From positions 1 through 63,840 of the forward strand of contig CAMYCE010000003.1 of the NCBI GenBank assembly GCA_947254205.1: 63,840 bases of DNA, written 5' to 3'. Positions 1 through 7,408 of the stretch are shown here, one piece after another. The position numbers were made by a program, and so were the translations under genes. The notes under the pieces were generated by a model. It was not told the DNA's origin and did not search any database. It was given only the letters and a program-made list of their open reading frames with translations. Positions within the stretch are counted from its first letter, which is position 1; each line of letters opens with the position of its first letter. Origin of the DNA: an uncultured Prevotellaceae bacterium (GTDB taxonomy: Bacteria; Bacteroidota; Bacteroidia; Bacteroidales; Muribaculaceae).

Positions 1-45
1 GATTGCCTCTTGTCTCGTGGGCTCGGAGATGTGTATAAGAGACAG
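1..45. other. Sequencing adapter remnant (Nextera transposase adapter)
   Basis: Positions 12-45 match the Illumina Nextera read-2 transposase adapter, ending in the 19-bp Tn5 mosaic end at 27-45 (AGATGTGTATAAGAGACAG). Bases 1-11 are probably index or read-through sequence. This is library artefact at a contig end and not genomic DNA, so genomic sequence starts at about base 46. Bases 46-135 are AT-rich and show no feature. Confidence 0.96.
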
Positions 46-135
46 GTTTTAATCCATCTGATTTTTTCAAAAATCTTGTTTTTCATGATTGAATGTGTTT
101 TGAAATGAATATTGAGTATTTAGAGTTTTGAGAGT

Positions 136-402
136 TTAGTCCCACACGCTGTGGTGACGGTAGCGTGGAAAATTGACTGTGGCAGTGAGCTCGGCTTCGT
201 CGTGGGCAAGCGGGTGGGTTGTGAGTTCGATTTTCTCGTTGCGTCCGCGCAAGTAGCCTTGTGTTTCGGCATTCTTGAGGTCTTCATCGATGTTGAGTGC
301 CTGCTTCATGGTGTCGATGGCTTGCTCGGTGGTCATGCCCAAGCGTTGGGCAATGGCCTTCACGTCAATAGAGGGTGGTTGCTGTTGGGTGTTGTCTTCC
401 AT
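136..402 (-). CDS. Small conserved hypothetical protein (88 aa)
   Basis: I do not recognise a family. The protein is acidic and soluble, with no signal peptide or membrane segment. Residues about 12-50 look helical (an AIAQRLGMTTEQAIDTMKQA-like stretch resembling a short helix-turn-helix or dimerisation helix). The start at 402 is preferred over an upstream in-frame ATG at 513 because a TAACTTTG -7 box on the same strand at 454-447 places transcription start near 441, downstream of 513. It is divergent from the sensor kinase gene. Function unknown. Confidence 0.6.
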   Translation of the reverse strand: MEDNTQQQPPSIDVKAIAQRLGMTTEQAIDTMKQALNIDEDLKNAETQGYLRGRNEKIELTTHPLAHDEAELTATVNFPRYRHHSVWD

Positions 403-446
403 TGTGTTTGATTTTTTAGAGTTATTGATTGTGCTTTTTGCAAGGG

Positions 447-454
447 CAAAGTTA
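447..454 (-). promoter_or_regulatory. Bacteroidetes -7 box TAACTTTG
   Basis: A TAnnTTTG match on the minus strand, about 45 bases upstream of the ATG at 402. It supports the shorter start of the small gene at 136-402. Confidence 0.55.
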
Positions 455-611
455 AGCTGCCACCTGTGCTTGCCACCATGGCAATTGGTCACAAGCCAAA
501 TTGGTCGACTCAAAATGGGCGATGCTCTACAAGATTGCCGTGCTTGTCTACTGGGTTTGCTACTTCATGCCAACAATGGCTACCTTTGTTGTTATTAGTT
601 ACAAAAACGCT

Positions 612-619
612 TATCTTTG
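612..619 (+). promoter_or_regulatory. Bacteroidetes -7 box TATCTTTG
   Basis: A TAnnTTTG match 20 bases upstream of the ATG at 640. It implies a short leader and makes the upstream in-frame starts of the kinase (466, 622) unlikely. Confidence 0.55.
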
Positions 620-639
620 TGATGTTGGAAAATAAATTC

Positions 640-1719
640 ATGAAACGTCGCGACTTGTTGATACACCTCTTGTGCTGGAGCATCGTGTTTTTGTTGCCAC
701 TGGTGTTCTATCGCCCCATCGATAGCTGGGAGGTGAGGCTGTCGCATTGGGCTCGCTCGCTGGGGGGCTCGCTGGGCTACATGCTGATGTTTTATGTCAA
801 CTACTTGTGGCTCATTCCACGCTTCTACTTCACCCGGCGACAAGGCCGATTTGCATTGGCCAATGTTGTGTGCATCGTGTTGGCTCTTGTTCTATCGTTT
901 GGTTGGTGGACACTTGCCAACCACTATGCGCCACTCACCCTGCATCGCCACGGGCTCATGCACGTGCCCTATGTGGCTATTGTGTTGCGATCGCTCATCA
1001 TGTTGTTTTTGGTGGCAGGATTGAGCCTCACCGTGCGCCTCTCTCAACGGTGGCAACATCTCGAAGAAGCCCGCCGCGAGGCCGAGAAAGCGCGCAGTGA
1101 GGCCGAGTTGTCGAACTTGCGCAATCAGCTCAATCCGCATTTTTTGCTCAACACGCTCAACAACATTTACGCGCTCATTGCCTTTGCCCCCAACAAGGCA
1201 CAAGGTGCCGTCGAGCGACTGAGCAAGCTCTTGCGCCATGTGCTCTACGACAACGAGCAGGCTTTTGTGCCACTCTATCAAGAAGTGGCGTTCATGAACA
1301 ATTATATCGAGCTCATGAAAATCAGAGTCACTCAAAATGTGACGATTGAGCAAAATATTGATGTGTCGCCCAATGATGCATCGCCCATTGCTCCACTCAT
1401 TTTCATTTCGCTCATTGAAAATGCTTTCAAGCATGGCATCTCGTCGATGGGTGCAGGATACATTAAGATTGATGTGCACAAGGCCAAAGACAATAGCCTG
1501 CTTGTGTGTGAAATTTGCAACAGCAATCACCCCAAGCGCGCTACCGACAAGAGCGGGTCGGGCATTGGGTTGCAACAAGTGGAGAAACGCCTGCAACTCA
1601 TCTATCCCAATAGCTACACGTGGCACAAGGGGTTGAGTGACGATGGCAAAGAATATTGCAGCAAAATCACGATCGACTTGCGAGGAGTGAATGGTGATGC
1701 CGAGTTTAATGTTAAATAG
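640..1719 (+). CDS. LytS/YehU-family sensor histidine kinase
   Basis: Membrane sensor of a LytTR-type two-component system, which phosphorylates the response regulator encoded next. Visible features (numbered from the ATG at 640, 359 aa): about four membrane helices in residues 8-135, a short coiled coil (140-160), a His_kinase domain with the phosphoacceptor H167 in the LNPHFLLNTLNN motif, an N box at E260-N261 (ENAFKHG) and a G box at 306-311 (GSGIGL). There is no periplasmic sensor domain, so the ligand is probably sensed in or near the membrane. The response regulator starts 12 bases downstream, so the two form an operon. I chose the start from the promoter at 612-619. The regulated genes are unknown. 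Confidence 0.9.
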   Translation: MKRRDLLIHLLCWSIVFLLPLVFYRPIDSWEVRLSHWARSLGGSLGYMLMFYVNYLWLIPRFYFTRRQGRFALANVVCIVLALVLSFGWWTLANHYAPLTLHRHGLMHVPYVAIVLRSLIMLFLVAGLSLTVRLSQRWQHLEEARREAEKARSEAELSNLRNQLNPHFLLNTLNNIYALIAFAPNKAQGAVERLSKLLRHVLYDNEQAFVPLYQEVAFMNNYIELMKIRVTQNVTIEQNIDVSPNDASPIAPLIFISLIENAFKHGISSMGAGYIKIDVHKAKDNSLLVCEICNSNHPKRATDKSGSGIGLQQVEKRLQLIYPNSYTWHKGLSDDGKEYCSKITIDLRGVNGDAEFNVK

Positions 1720-1731
1720 TGAAACAAGCCC

Positions 1732-2451
1732 ATGACAATAACGCTGAAATGTGCAATAGTCGACGACGAACCCTTGGCAGTGGACCTGCTGGCGAGCTAT
1801 GTGGCCAAAATTCCTTTTATGGAACTGACTGGCAGGTATTATAGTGCAGTCGATGCCATGAAGGGATTGACCGAGCAACCTGCCGATGTGGTGTTTCTTG
1901 ACATTCAAATACCTGAATTGTCGGGGCTTGAACTCTCAAAAATGCTACCCGAAAACACGCGCATTGTGTTCACCACAGCCTTTCAGCAATATGCCGTCGA
2001 TGGTTTTCGCATCAATGCACTCGACTATTTGATGAAGCCCATTTCCTATGCCGCTTTTCTTGAGGCAAGCAACAAGGCATTGCAGTGGTTCACGCTCATG
2101 CGCCGTGCCGATGCCTCGTTGCACGATGGCGATGAGGCCAAAAGCATCTTTGTGAAAAGTGAATATAAGTTGTTGCAAATCGACTTGCAGAGCATCATCT
2201 ATGTTGAGGGGTTGAAAGACTATGTGAAAATCTACACCACCGAGTCGCCACACCCCATTCTCTCGCTCATGAACATGAAAGCCATGGAGCAGTTGTTGCC
2301 CGGGAGCAAGTTTATCAGGGTGCACCGTTCCTATATCGTGTCGAAGGGCAAAATAAGAGAAATCGACCGCAACCGCATCATTTTTGACAAAGTGGCCATT
2401 CCTATTGGCGACAGCTACAAGCAGGCTTTTCTCGATTTTATCCAAAAATAG
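1732..2451 (+). CDS. LytTR-family response regulator
   Basis: DNA-binding partner of the preceding kinase. Residues 1-120 form a receiver domain with the acidic pocket D11-D12, phosphoacceptor D57 (in VVFLDIQIP) and the conserved K102. Residues about 137-239 form a LytTR DNA-binding domain (with the RVHRSYIVS motif near 197-204). At 239 aa it is the usual family length. It lies 12 bases after the kinase stop and is presumably cotranscribed. A 185-bp repeat element follows immediately downstream. Bacteroidales carry many LytSTR-type pairs, so the target genes cannot be read from context. Confidence 0.92.
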   Translation: MTITLKCAIVDDEPLAVDLLASYVAKIPFMELTGRYYSAVDAMKGLTEQPADVVFLDIQIPELSGLELSKMLPENTRIVFTTAFQQYAVDGFRINALDYLMKPISYAAFLEASNKALQWFTLMRRADASLHDGDEAKSIFVKSEYKLLQIDLQSIIYVEGLKDYVKIYTTESPHPILSLMNMKAMEQLLPGSKFIRVHRSYIVSKGKIREIDRNRIIFDKVAIPIGDSYKQAFLDFIQK

Positions 2452-2483
2452 CCTATTCTTGTCTTTAGTGGAGACGAGGGTTA

Positions 2484-2668
2484 AACCCCAATCGGTCATT
2501 AGGTTTCTTTGTTTTTGTCAAATTATTTTGAGCAATTTTTGATTGATTTTGAGGGCGTTTAGCGAGCTAAACAACCGAAAAAGCAGTCAAAAAGAACCAA
2601 AATAAATGACAAAGGCAAGGAAAAGCCTAAGATATTTTCTTATTGCGACCTAATGACCGATTGGGGTT
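2484..2668 (+). repeat. MITE-like element copy 1 (185 bp)
   Basis: A 185-bp non-coding element with perfect 20-base terminal inverted repeats (2484-2503 and 2649-2668; AACCCCAATCGGTCATTAGG and its complement), flanked on both sides by TTAA-like bases. A central palindrome GTTTAGC-GA-GCTAAAC lies near the middle. Copy 2 (26272-26456) is the same length in inverted orientation, and a partial copy 3 starts at 63790. The element carries no ORF, so any mobility would need a transposase in trans. Confidence 0.85.
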
Positions 2669-2741
2669 AAACCTTGGCATCTTTTTTGTGTCTTAATATG
2701 GCGATAAATGATAGATTGTATTGTTTCACCCAAAAATCTAC

Positions 2742-3680
2742 ATGGCAATGAAGTACTATATCGTTAAAGACAAGATGCGACAAGGCCCCTACGACCTGCA
2801 TGAGCTTGCACACCAAGCCCTCACCCCCTCTACACTGGTGTGGACTGCCGGTATGCCCGACTGGGTTGAAGCCCGTGAAGTGCCCGAGTTGAGCCACTTG
2901 CTCATAACACCTGCTGCTGTGCCCGAAACATCGCACACTGCTCCCACCAGCGAGCCTTTCCCGCCCGAAGTTCCTGCCCAACCTTTGCCACAAGAGCCTG
3001 TGGTGGCATCGCCCACGCCCACTTTTGAGCCACCAATGCCCACGCAAGTGGCATCTGCTCCACGCAAGAGGCATGGCTGGCTGTGGATAGTTGGCGTGTT
3101 GGTAGTGCTGGTTCTTCTTCTTGTCACTCGCCCCTCGCGCAAGGCTCATGTCGATGCGATTGCTTCGGCGTGCCGTGCCTACACAAGCGAGAAAATTGAT
3201 AGTAGCTGGCTCTCCATTACCACAGTCACCGCCGAGGGTGGCAAGTGGGTGATGAATCGCCTCGTCGACGATTTTATAGAGCGTCATCTCTCGACCGACG
3301 ACTATTTCTTGCTCAACGTGGGGCACATGGAGGTGCTGGGTGAGAGCAAAATGGTGTCGCTGGGCATCTTGGGCCATGTGTTCACCTTCGACAAGCAAGA
3401 TGTGGCGCGCGTGGTCGACAAGTATCTTGAGGAGCAACGTCCCTCACCGGCTCAAGAAGCACAGCAAGCTATCGAAGAGGTGTATGACAATGCTCGCGAT
3501 GAGGCTACCCAAGTGCTTGAGGAGGCAGGCATTGATTCAACAGCGATTGGGCGCGATTTAGACTCGCTTGCCAGTCATGCCACCCAAGCCCTCAAGGTCA
3601 AAGGCCAAGAGGTGTTGAATAGTGCCATCAACGATATTGTTGATGAAATTGACCGTCAGCTTGGCAGTGACGACTATTAG
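2742..3680 (+). CDS. GYF_2 (DUF4339) domain single-pass membrane protein
   Basis: Residues 4-50 are a GYF_2/DUF4339 domain (YYIVKD..QGPYDLHEL..., with the W34/W42-containing MPDWVEA motif), a small domain thought to bind proline-rich peptides. Residues 55-105 are Pro-rich, residues about 111-130 are a membrane helix, and the remaining 180 residues are predicted outside the cytoplasm, are acidic and helical, and match no family I know. The start at 2742 (MAMKYY) gives the domain its usual N-terminal position. The gene converges on the tubulin/Hsp70-like cluster. GYF_2, zinc-ribbon and TM proteins often sit together in Bacteroidales, so it may be an accessory of that cluster (inference). Confidence 0.75.
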   Translation: MAMKYYIVKDKMRQGPYDLHELAHQALTPSTLVWTAGMPDWVEAREVPELSHLLITPAAVPETSHTAPTSEPFPPEVPAQPLPQEPVVASPTPTFEPPMPTQVASAPRKRHGWLWIVGVLVVLVLLLVTRPSRKAHVDAIASACRAYTSEKIDSSWLSITTVTAEGGKWVMNRLVDDFIERHLSTDDYFLLNVGHMEVLGESKMVSLGILGHVFTFDKQDVARVVDKYLEEQRPSPAQEAQQAIEEVYDNARDEATQVLEEAGIDSTAIGRDLDSLASHATQALKVKGQEVLNSAINDIVDEIDRQLGSDDY

Positions 3681-3745
3681 GGTAAAAGAGAAGCAAATAA
3701 TCCCCAATCGGGCATTATCTGCTTCGATGAAACTGAGCCTATATT

Positions 3746-4195
3746 TTAGCCATGCTTGAGCAGGTCGTGATTGGCATTGCGGGCAAAGATGAGCAGTGTC
3801 TGTGCCCTGCATTTGCGCCAAGCCGTGTCGTGATAGCTGTCGCGATAGAAAAAAGCGAGCGCATAGTGGGCCAATGCTTGTGCCACAATGTTTTGTAGCA
3901 AAGTGGGCAAGTTGGAGTCGTAGGGGTGCTCAAGACACAAGTTGAGCCTCACATTGCCCGTTGTGGCATTGGGGTTGAAGTTGCAGAATGTGGCATAGCC
4001 CCCCATGTGTGAGCACAGCTCGTGAAACCCTTCTTTGACTTTGAGCATGATTGTGTGTTCAAGGTCGGGAGTGAGGGTGCGCAGTTGGGGATTGAATTGG
4101 CAGTGCCAGGCACTGGCGGCATAGATAGGGTTGAGTATCTCGACCTTGTCGATAGTGAGATCGATGGGGGAGAGGTTGGCTGTGTGTTTGTTCAT
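3746..4195 (-). CDS. Hypothetical protein (149 aa)
   Basis: No family recognised. It is a soluble 149-residue protein with no signal or membrane segment. It lies 50 bases downstream of the 145-residue gene, probably in the same transcript, which starts at the promoter at 4760-4753. It is the last gene of the minus-strand block that begins at 14395 and converges with the GYF_2 gene. Codon use matches its neighbours. The function is unknown. Confidence 0.6.
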   Translation of the reverse strand: MNKHTANLSPIDLTIDKVEILNPIYAASAWHCQFNPQLRTLTPDLEHTIMLKVKEGFHELCSHMGGYATFCNFNPNATTGNVRLNLCLEHPYDSNLPTLLQNIVAQALAHYALAFFYRDSYHDTAWRKCRAQTLLIFARNANHDLLKHG

Positions 4196-4245
4196 GAGAT
4201 TTTTTGAAATTTTGTGATGGGGTTAATTAAGATGGGTTGCCGTTG

Positions 4246-4683
4246 TCATGCCGTTTTGAGCAATCGCTTGAGCAGATTGCTGCGATGCTCGTTGGCCGCT
4301 CTGTAAACATTGCGCCAAGCATAGGCCTCGCTGATGTAGAACCGTGAAGCCCGGCAGTTGAGCAACACATGCTCGAGGGCCTTGGCAATCGAAATGTCGC
4401 CACTTGCCATGAGAGCTTTCACATGGCCTGCAATATCTTCCCACATGGCACGGCGCAAGGCTCCTGCCACTATCCACTTGTTTTGGCGCAACAGGTTGCA
4501 CACCACCGGATAGGCACGGTCGAAACTCACGTTATAGCGAGGGTGGCTGTGGTGAATGGTGAATTTGATGGCCTCGTGTCGTGCATTTTTCACGCCTTGG
4601 TCAATCAAGAAATTGAGTGTTTCGTGATAGAGTTTCATGAACTCCTCGTCGCGCAATTGGCGATTGTGTTGTTTTGCATTCAT
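4246..4683 (-). CDS. Hypothetical protein (145 aa)
   Basis: No family recognised. It is basic and mainly helical, with no membrane segment. A TATCTTTG -7 box at 4760-4753 places transcription start near 4746, so the ATG at 4683 (MNAKQHN) is preferred over 4755. It begins a short transcription unit with the 149-residue gene, downstream of the eight-gene NTPase operon. Function unknown. Confidence 0.62.
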   Translation of the reverse strand: MNAKQHNRQLRDEEFMKLYHETLNFLIDQGVKNARHEAIKFTIHHSHPRYNVSFDRAYPVVCNLLRQNKWIVAGALRRAMWEDIAGHVKALMASGDISIAKALEHVLLNCRASRFYISEAYAWRNVYRAANEHRSNLLKRLLKTA

Positions 4684-4752
4684 GTGTTTTGTCGATTTAG
4701 GGTTAAAAGAAAAATGGTGTCGAGAGGCCGCCACATCGACCTTTCGACACCA

Positions 4753-4760
4753 CAAAGATA
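4753..4760 (-). promoter_or_regulatory. Bacteroidetes -7 box TATCTTTG
   Basis: A TAnnTTTG match on the minus strand, 70 bases upstream of the ATG at 4683. It suggests that the two small genes 4683-3746 have their own promoter, separate from the upstream operon. Confidence 0.5.
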
Positions 4761-4811
4761 ATTCCTTTTATGGTAAAATGCAAATAAAATATTGTTATTT
4801 TACTATTTTTC

Positions 4812-5372
4812 TTATTGCTTTAGCCCCAATTTTTCTTTGATTGTGTGTATGGCATTAAACAAGGCTTTGTTGTAGTTGCCCGACGTTTTGAGCTGGAACA
4901 CAATTTTATCGTTCACAATTTGGTCGACAACGCCTTGCGGAAGCAACTCTTGTAGAGCTTTTCCGGGCACGAGAGCCACCTGTCCTGCGCTATCGCTGGT
5001 GTTGGGCTTAAACAAAATCACGATGCTGTTGTCGTCAAGTTCCCATTTCTCGGCAACTTGTGTGGCAAAGTATTGTGCTCCCACGCCTCCCAGGTCTTCA
5101 ATCGTCACTACATAAATTTTGGCTTTGCCGGTTTGTGCAAGAGCCGTGAGCGTGTCGGTCATGAGTTGTTGATAAACCGAGTCGACCTTGCTCTTGTTGA
5201 GCATTTTGGCAAAGTCGTTGACATAGGTTGTGTTGCTCACCTTGGCAGGGATTTTGTCGTCGAGTTGAGGGTCGGCGTGCTTTTTCACACACGACAGGGT
5301 GGCTACTCCGGCAACGACACACAGCATCGCTACCATGAATAATCTCGTGAAAGTTGATGTTTTTTTGTTCAT
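4812..5372 (-). CDS. TPM-domain lipoprotein
   Basis: A 186-residue exported protein. The signal peptide ends in a lipobox (ATLSC, Cys28), so it is predicted to be lipid-anchored outside the inner membrane. Residues about 45-185 form a TPM domain (starting NTTYVNDFAKMLN, the usual YVNDxAxxL opening), the fold of the Psb32/YgcG family, some members of which are membrane-associated phosphatases or assembly factors. It lies 55 bases after the zinc-ribbon/FtsK-gamma gene and is probably the last gene of the operon from 14395. TPM proteins often act with membrane partners; its role here is inferred only from position. Confidence 0.82.
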   Translation of the reverse strand: MNKKTSTFTRLFMVAMLCVVAGVATLSCVKKHADPQLDDKIPAKVSNTTYVNDFAKMLNKSKVDSVYQQLMTDTLTALAQTGKAKIYVVTIEDLGGVGAQYFATQVAEKWELDDNSIVILFKPNTSDSAGQVALVPGKALQELLPQGVVDQIVNDKIVFQLKTSGNYNKALFNAIHTIKEKLGLKQ

Positions 5373-5427
5373 GAGTGCTTATTTGATTAAAAAATGTGAT
5401 TATTTCTGAGCCATGAAAGCAATGGCA

Positions 5428-6060
5428 CTATCGTGCTACAATGCTGGCAATGATCATGATGGCAAAAAGAATGATGATGAGCGTGGAGCAACTGCACCCA
5501 AATGTGCGCACCTTGGGCATTTCTCCTCCATTTTCTTCTTTGATTTTCTCGATCATGGCCCGCATTTCTTGATCTTCTTGATAGTTGCGTCTTGTGCCAA
5601 TGGGCAAATTACCATCGTGGTCGATGAGAATTTCTCTTGGACCGCCACCATTGTAGGGACCAATAATGCCATTTTTTTCAAGATCTTGAATGATGTGGCC
5701 GGCACGCTCGATAGTGATGTTGAAGTAGCGTGCGAGCATGGGGGCCGAAATGGCATTGCAAGTGTGCAAATAGTCGATCACGTCGTCATATAGAGGGTCG
5801 TGCTCGGCACCGGTGATTTCGGCCAACGAGGGCACCCGTGCAGGTTGTTCGCTTGTGGAGTCGCCATGAAAGGGGGGAGGTGTCTCGGCAGGGGCTGTTT
5901 CGTGCTCTTGTGGCAGGGGAACATAGGCATAGTCGCCCTCGATTTTAAGCACCGATTGGCAGTTGGCACACACCACGCTATCGCCCATAGCCTTTAGGGC
6001 TTGGTCGTCGAGTTCAATGTGATTGCCACACTTGGGACATAGATATGTTTTTGTAGCCAT
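5428..6060 (-). CDS. Tail-anchored zinc-ribbon protein with FtsK-gamma-like winged helix
   Basis: A 210-residue protein in three parts. Residues 5-36 are a zinc ribbon (C8, C11, C31, C34; MJ0042/zinc-finger type). After a Pro/Glu-rich linker, residues about 86-146 closely resemble the FtsK gamma winged-helix domain (DPLYDDVIDYL..., RAGHIIQDLEKNGIIGP, PREILI), which in FtsK/SpoIIIE reads KOPS/SRS DNA sequences. Residues 190-209 are a C-terminal membrane helix, leaving the body in the cytoplasm. No FtsK motor is fused. It lies nine bases after the next zinc-ribbon gene, in the NTPase operon. Either DNA binding at the membrane or a purely protein-binding use of the fold is possible. Confidence 0.8.
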   Translation of the reverse strand: MATKTYLCPKCGNHIELDDQALKAMGDSVVCANCQSVLKIEGDYAYVPLPQEHETAPAETPPPFHGDSTSEQPARVPSLAEITGAEHDPLYDDVIDYLHTCNAISAPMLARYFNITIERAGHIIQDLEKNGIIGPYNGGGPREILIDHDGNLPIGTRRNYQEDQEMRAMIEKIKEENGGEMPKVRTFGCSCSTLIIILFAIMIIASIVAR

Positions 6061-6069
6061 AAATTGAGT

Positions 6070-6636
6070 TTAAAAAAGATTGCCTATGAGATAATAGAGT
6101 GCAAAAAACACAACCACAATGAGCACACTACTGCCCATGCAACCCCACACACGGGTTTCGCTACTCCAATAATTTGAAGAGCTTGCTTTTTTGTTTTTCT
6201 TCTTGCTTGTGCTCGCACGTCGTGGCTTGGAGGGTGATGCAGGTTGTTTTTGCACAAATTCAATGGTGCGCCTTTGCTGTTGTGGGGTTGTGGTGTCTTT
6301 GGTCGTGCTCACGGGGGCATGACAGTTGGGACAAGCCGTTTTGTTGGCAGGAATGCGTGTGCCACAATGTCGGCAATATTGCACAGGTGGTGGGGTGGGC
6401 ATGGATTGTTGAATTGAAGTGGATTGTTGTGGTTGTGTTGATGCAGGCTCGGCTATGGCCGATTGTGGCACAGGTGGCGGAGTTGTTGACTCTGTGCTGC
6501 TGTGCTGTAGAGATTCTGGCAAGTCAACTTGAAACACGGTGAGGCAACGTGGACACACCACATTGCCTTCTTGAAGTTGCAACTCGGCAGTTGAAACGTC
6601 ATTTTGTCGACCGCATTTTGGACAAGTGCATAGCAT
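6070..6636 (-). CDS. Tail-anchored double zinc-ribbon protein
   Basis: A 188-residue protein. The N-terminal zinc ribbon uses C5, C8, C28, C31 (MJ0042-type), a second ribbon uses C88, C91, C102, C105, and the linkers are Pro/Thr/Gln-rich. A Lys/Ser-rich stretch (140-155) precedes a single membrane helix at about 164-186. The cytoplasmic zinc ribbons plus C-terminal anchor suggest an adaptor that holds partners at the membrane. It lies between the coiled-coil membrane protein (18 bases upstream) and the FtsK-gamma protein (nine bases downstream), so it is cotranscribed. No enzymatic motif is visible. Confidence 0.78.
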   Translation of the reverse strand: MLCTCPKCGRQNDVSTAELQLQEGNVVCPRCLTVFQVDLPESLQHSSTESTTPPPVPQSAIAEPASTQPQQSTSIQQSMPTPPPVQYCRHCGTRIPANKTACPNCHAPVSTTKDTTTPQQQRRTIEFVQKQPASPSKPRRASTSKKKNKKASSSNYWSSETRVWGCMGSSVLIVVVFFALYYLIGNLF

Positions 6637-6654
6637 GGTGAGTTCTACATCTTT

Positions 6655-7401
6655 TTAGGGTTGGTAGTGAATGGTGGCCATTGTGGCAATGCGCCAACGG
6701 CCGTTTTCGAGTGTGGCATGGCCTGCAGTGTCGGTCACGATGCGTTTCATGCCACTCGACACCTGAATGTTGTTGCCCGTGCAAGCGCGGGTGAGGTTTT
6801 CGGTGGGCATCATCAAGGCAAGGTGGTGCACGTCGCTATCGTCAATCACAATAAACGTGCCATTTTTGCCATCGAGAGTAGTGAGTTGAAATATCGAGTT
6901 GCCGCGCTCAAGTTGGGTGCTTGAGCTCATGAAAAAGCCATGTTCATCGGGGCGCGACAAGTAGATAGTGCGAGGTTCTTGGGGCTTGGGTTCTTGGGGC
7001 TTGGCAACTGGCGCAACGGGCTTCTCGGCTTTCTTGTTGCACAGTTTTTTTAGTTCCAAGATGCTTTGCTCCATGGCGCGCAGGGCTTCCTCTCTGTCGC
7101 GATTTTCTTGCTTGAGAGCCTCAATTTCTTGACTGTGTTGCTTTTGCAACTGCTTGCGCGTGGCAAGAAGTGCCAGGGCACCTGCTCCGGTTAAAATAAA
7201 CATGGTCACAAAGCCCAAAATGAGAGGAGTGTTGCTCGTTGGTGGAGGGCTTTCTCGCTTCACAATGGTCACTTGTGCTGGGGCAGTGGTAGCCACAGCC
7301 GTGGTGGAGTCGGGCGTGCTATTGCTGTCGGGCACTGCCGGTTGTGCCACAGCAAGGGAGCAAGCAAGCAATGCAATGATGAGTGAAAATAGAGGTTTCA
7401 T
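6655..7401 (-). CDS. Signal-peptide, single-pass coiled-coil membrane protein
   Basis: A 248-residue protein. Residues 1-19 look like a cleavable signal peptide (ending AVAQ), residues 20-58 are a Ser/Thr/Pro-rich linker, 59-81 a membrane helix, 82-122 a charged coiled coil, then a Pro/Lys/Glu-rich hinge and a globular C-terminal domain (about 145-248) that should face the cytoplasm. I do not recognise the C-terminal domain. The start at 7401 (MKPLFSL) gives the signal peptide; an upstream in-frame start at 7575 would overlap the large ATPase gene. It lies seven bases after that gene. A link between the periplasm and the cytoplasmic NTPases is a reasonable guess. Confidence 0.75.
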   Translation of the reverse strand: MKPLFSLIIALLACSLAVAQPAVPDSNSTPDSTTAVATTAPAQVTIVKRESPPPTSNTPLILGFVTMFILTGAGALALLATRKQLQKQHSQEIEALKQENRDREEALRAMEQSILELKKLCNKKAEKPVAPVAKPQEPKPQEPRTIYLSRPDEHGFFMSSSTQLERGNSIFQLTTLDGKNGTFIVIDDSDVHHLALMMPTENLTRACTGNNIQVSSGMKRIVTDTAGHATLENGRWRIATMATIHYQP

Positions 7402-7408
7402 TGTTGTT

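Noticed and set aside
892..1908. 338-codon minus-strand open frame opposite the histidine kinase
   Set aside because: It spans the junction of the kinase and regulator genes on the other strand, and its translation has no family features.
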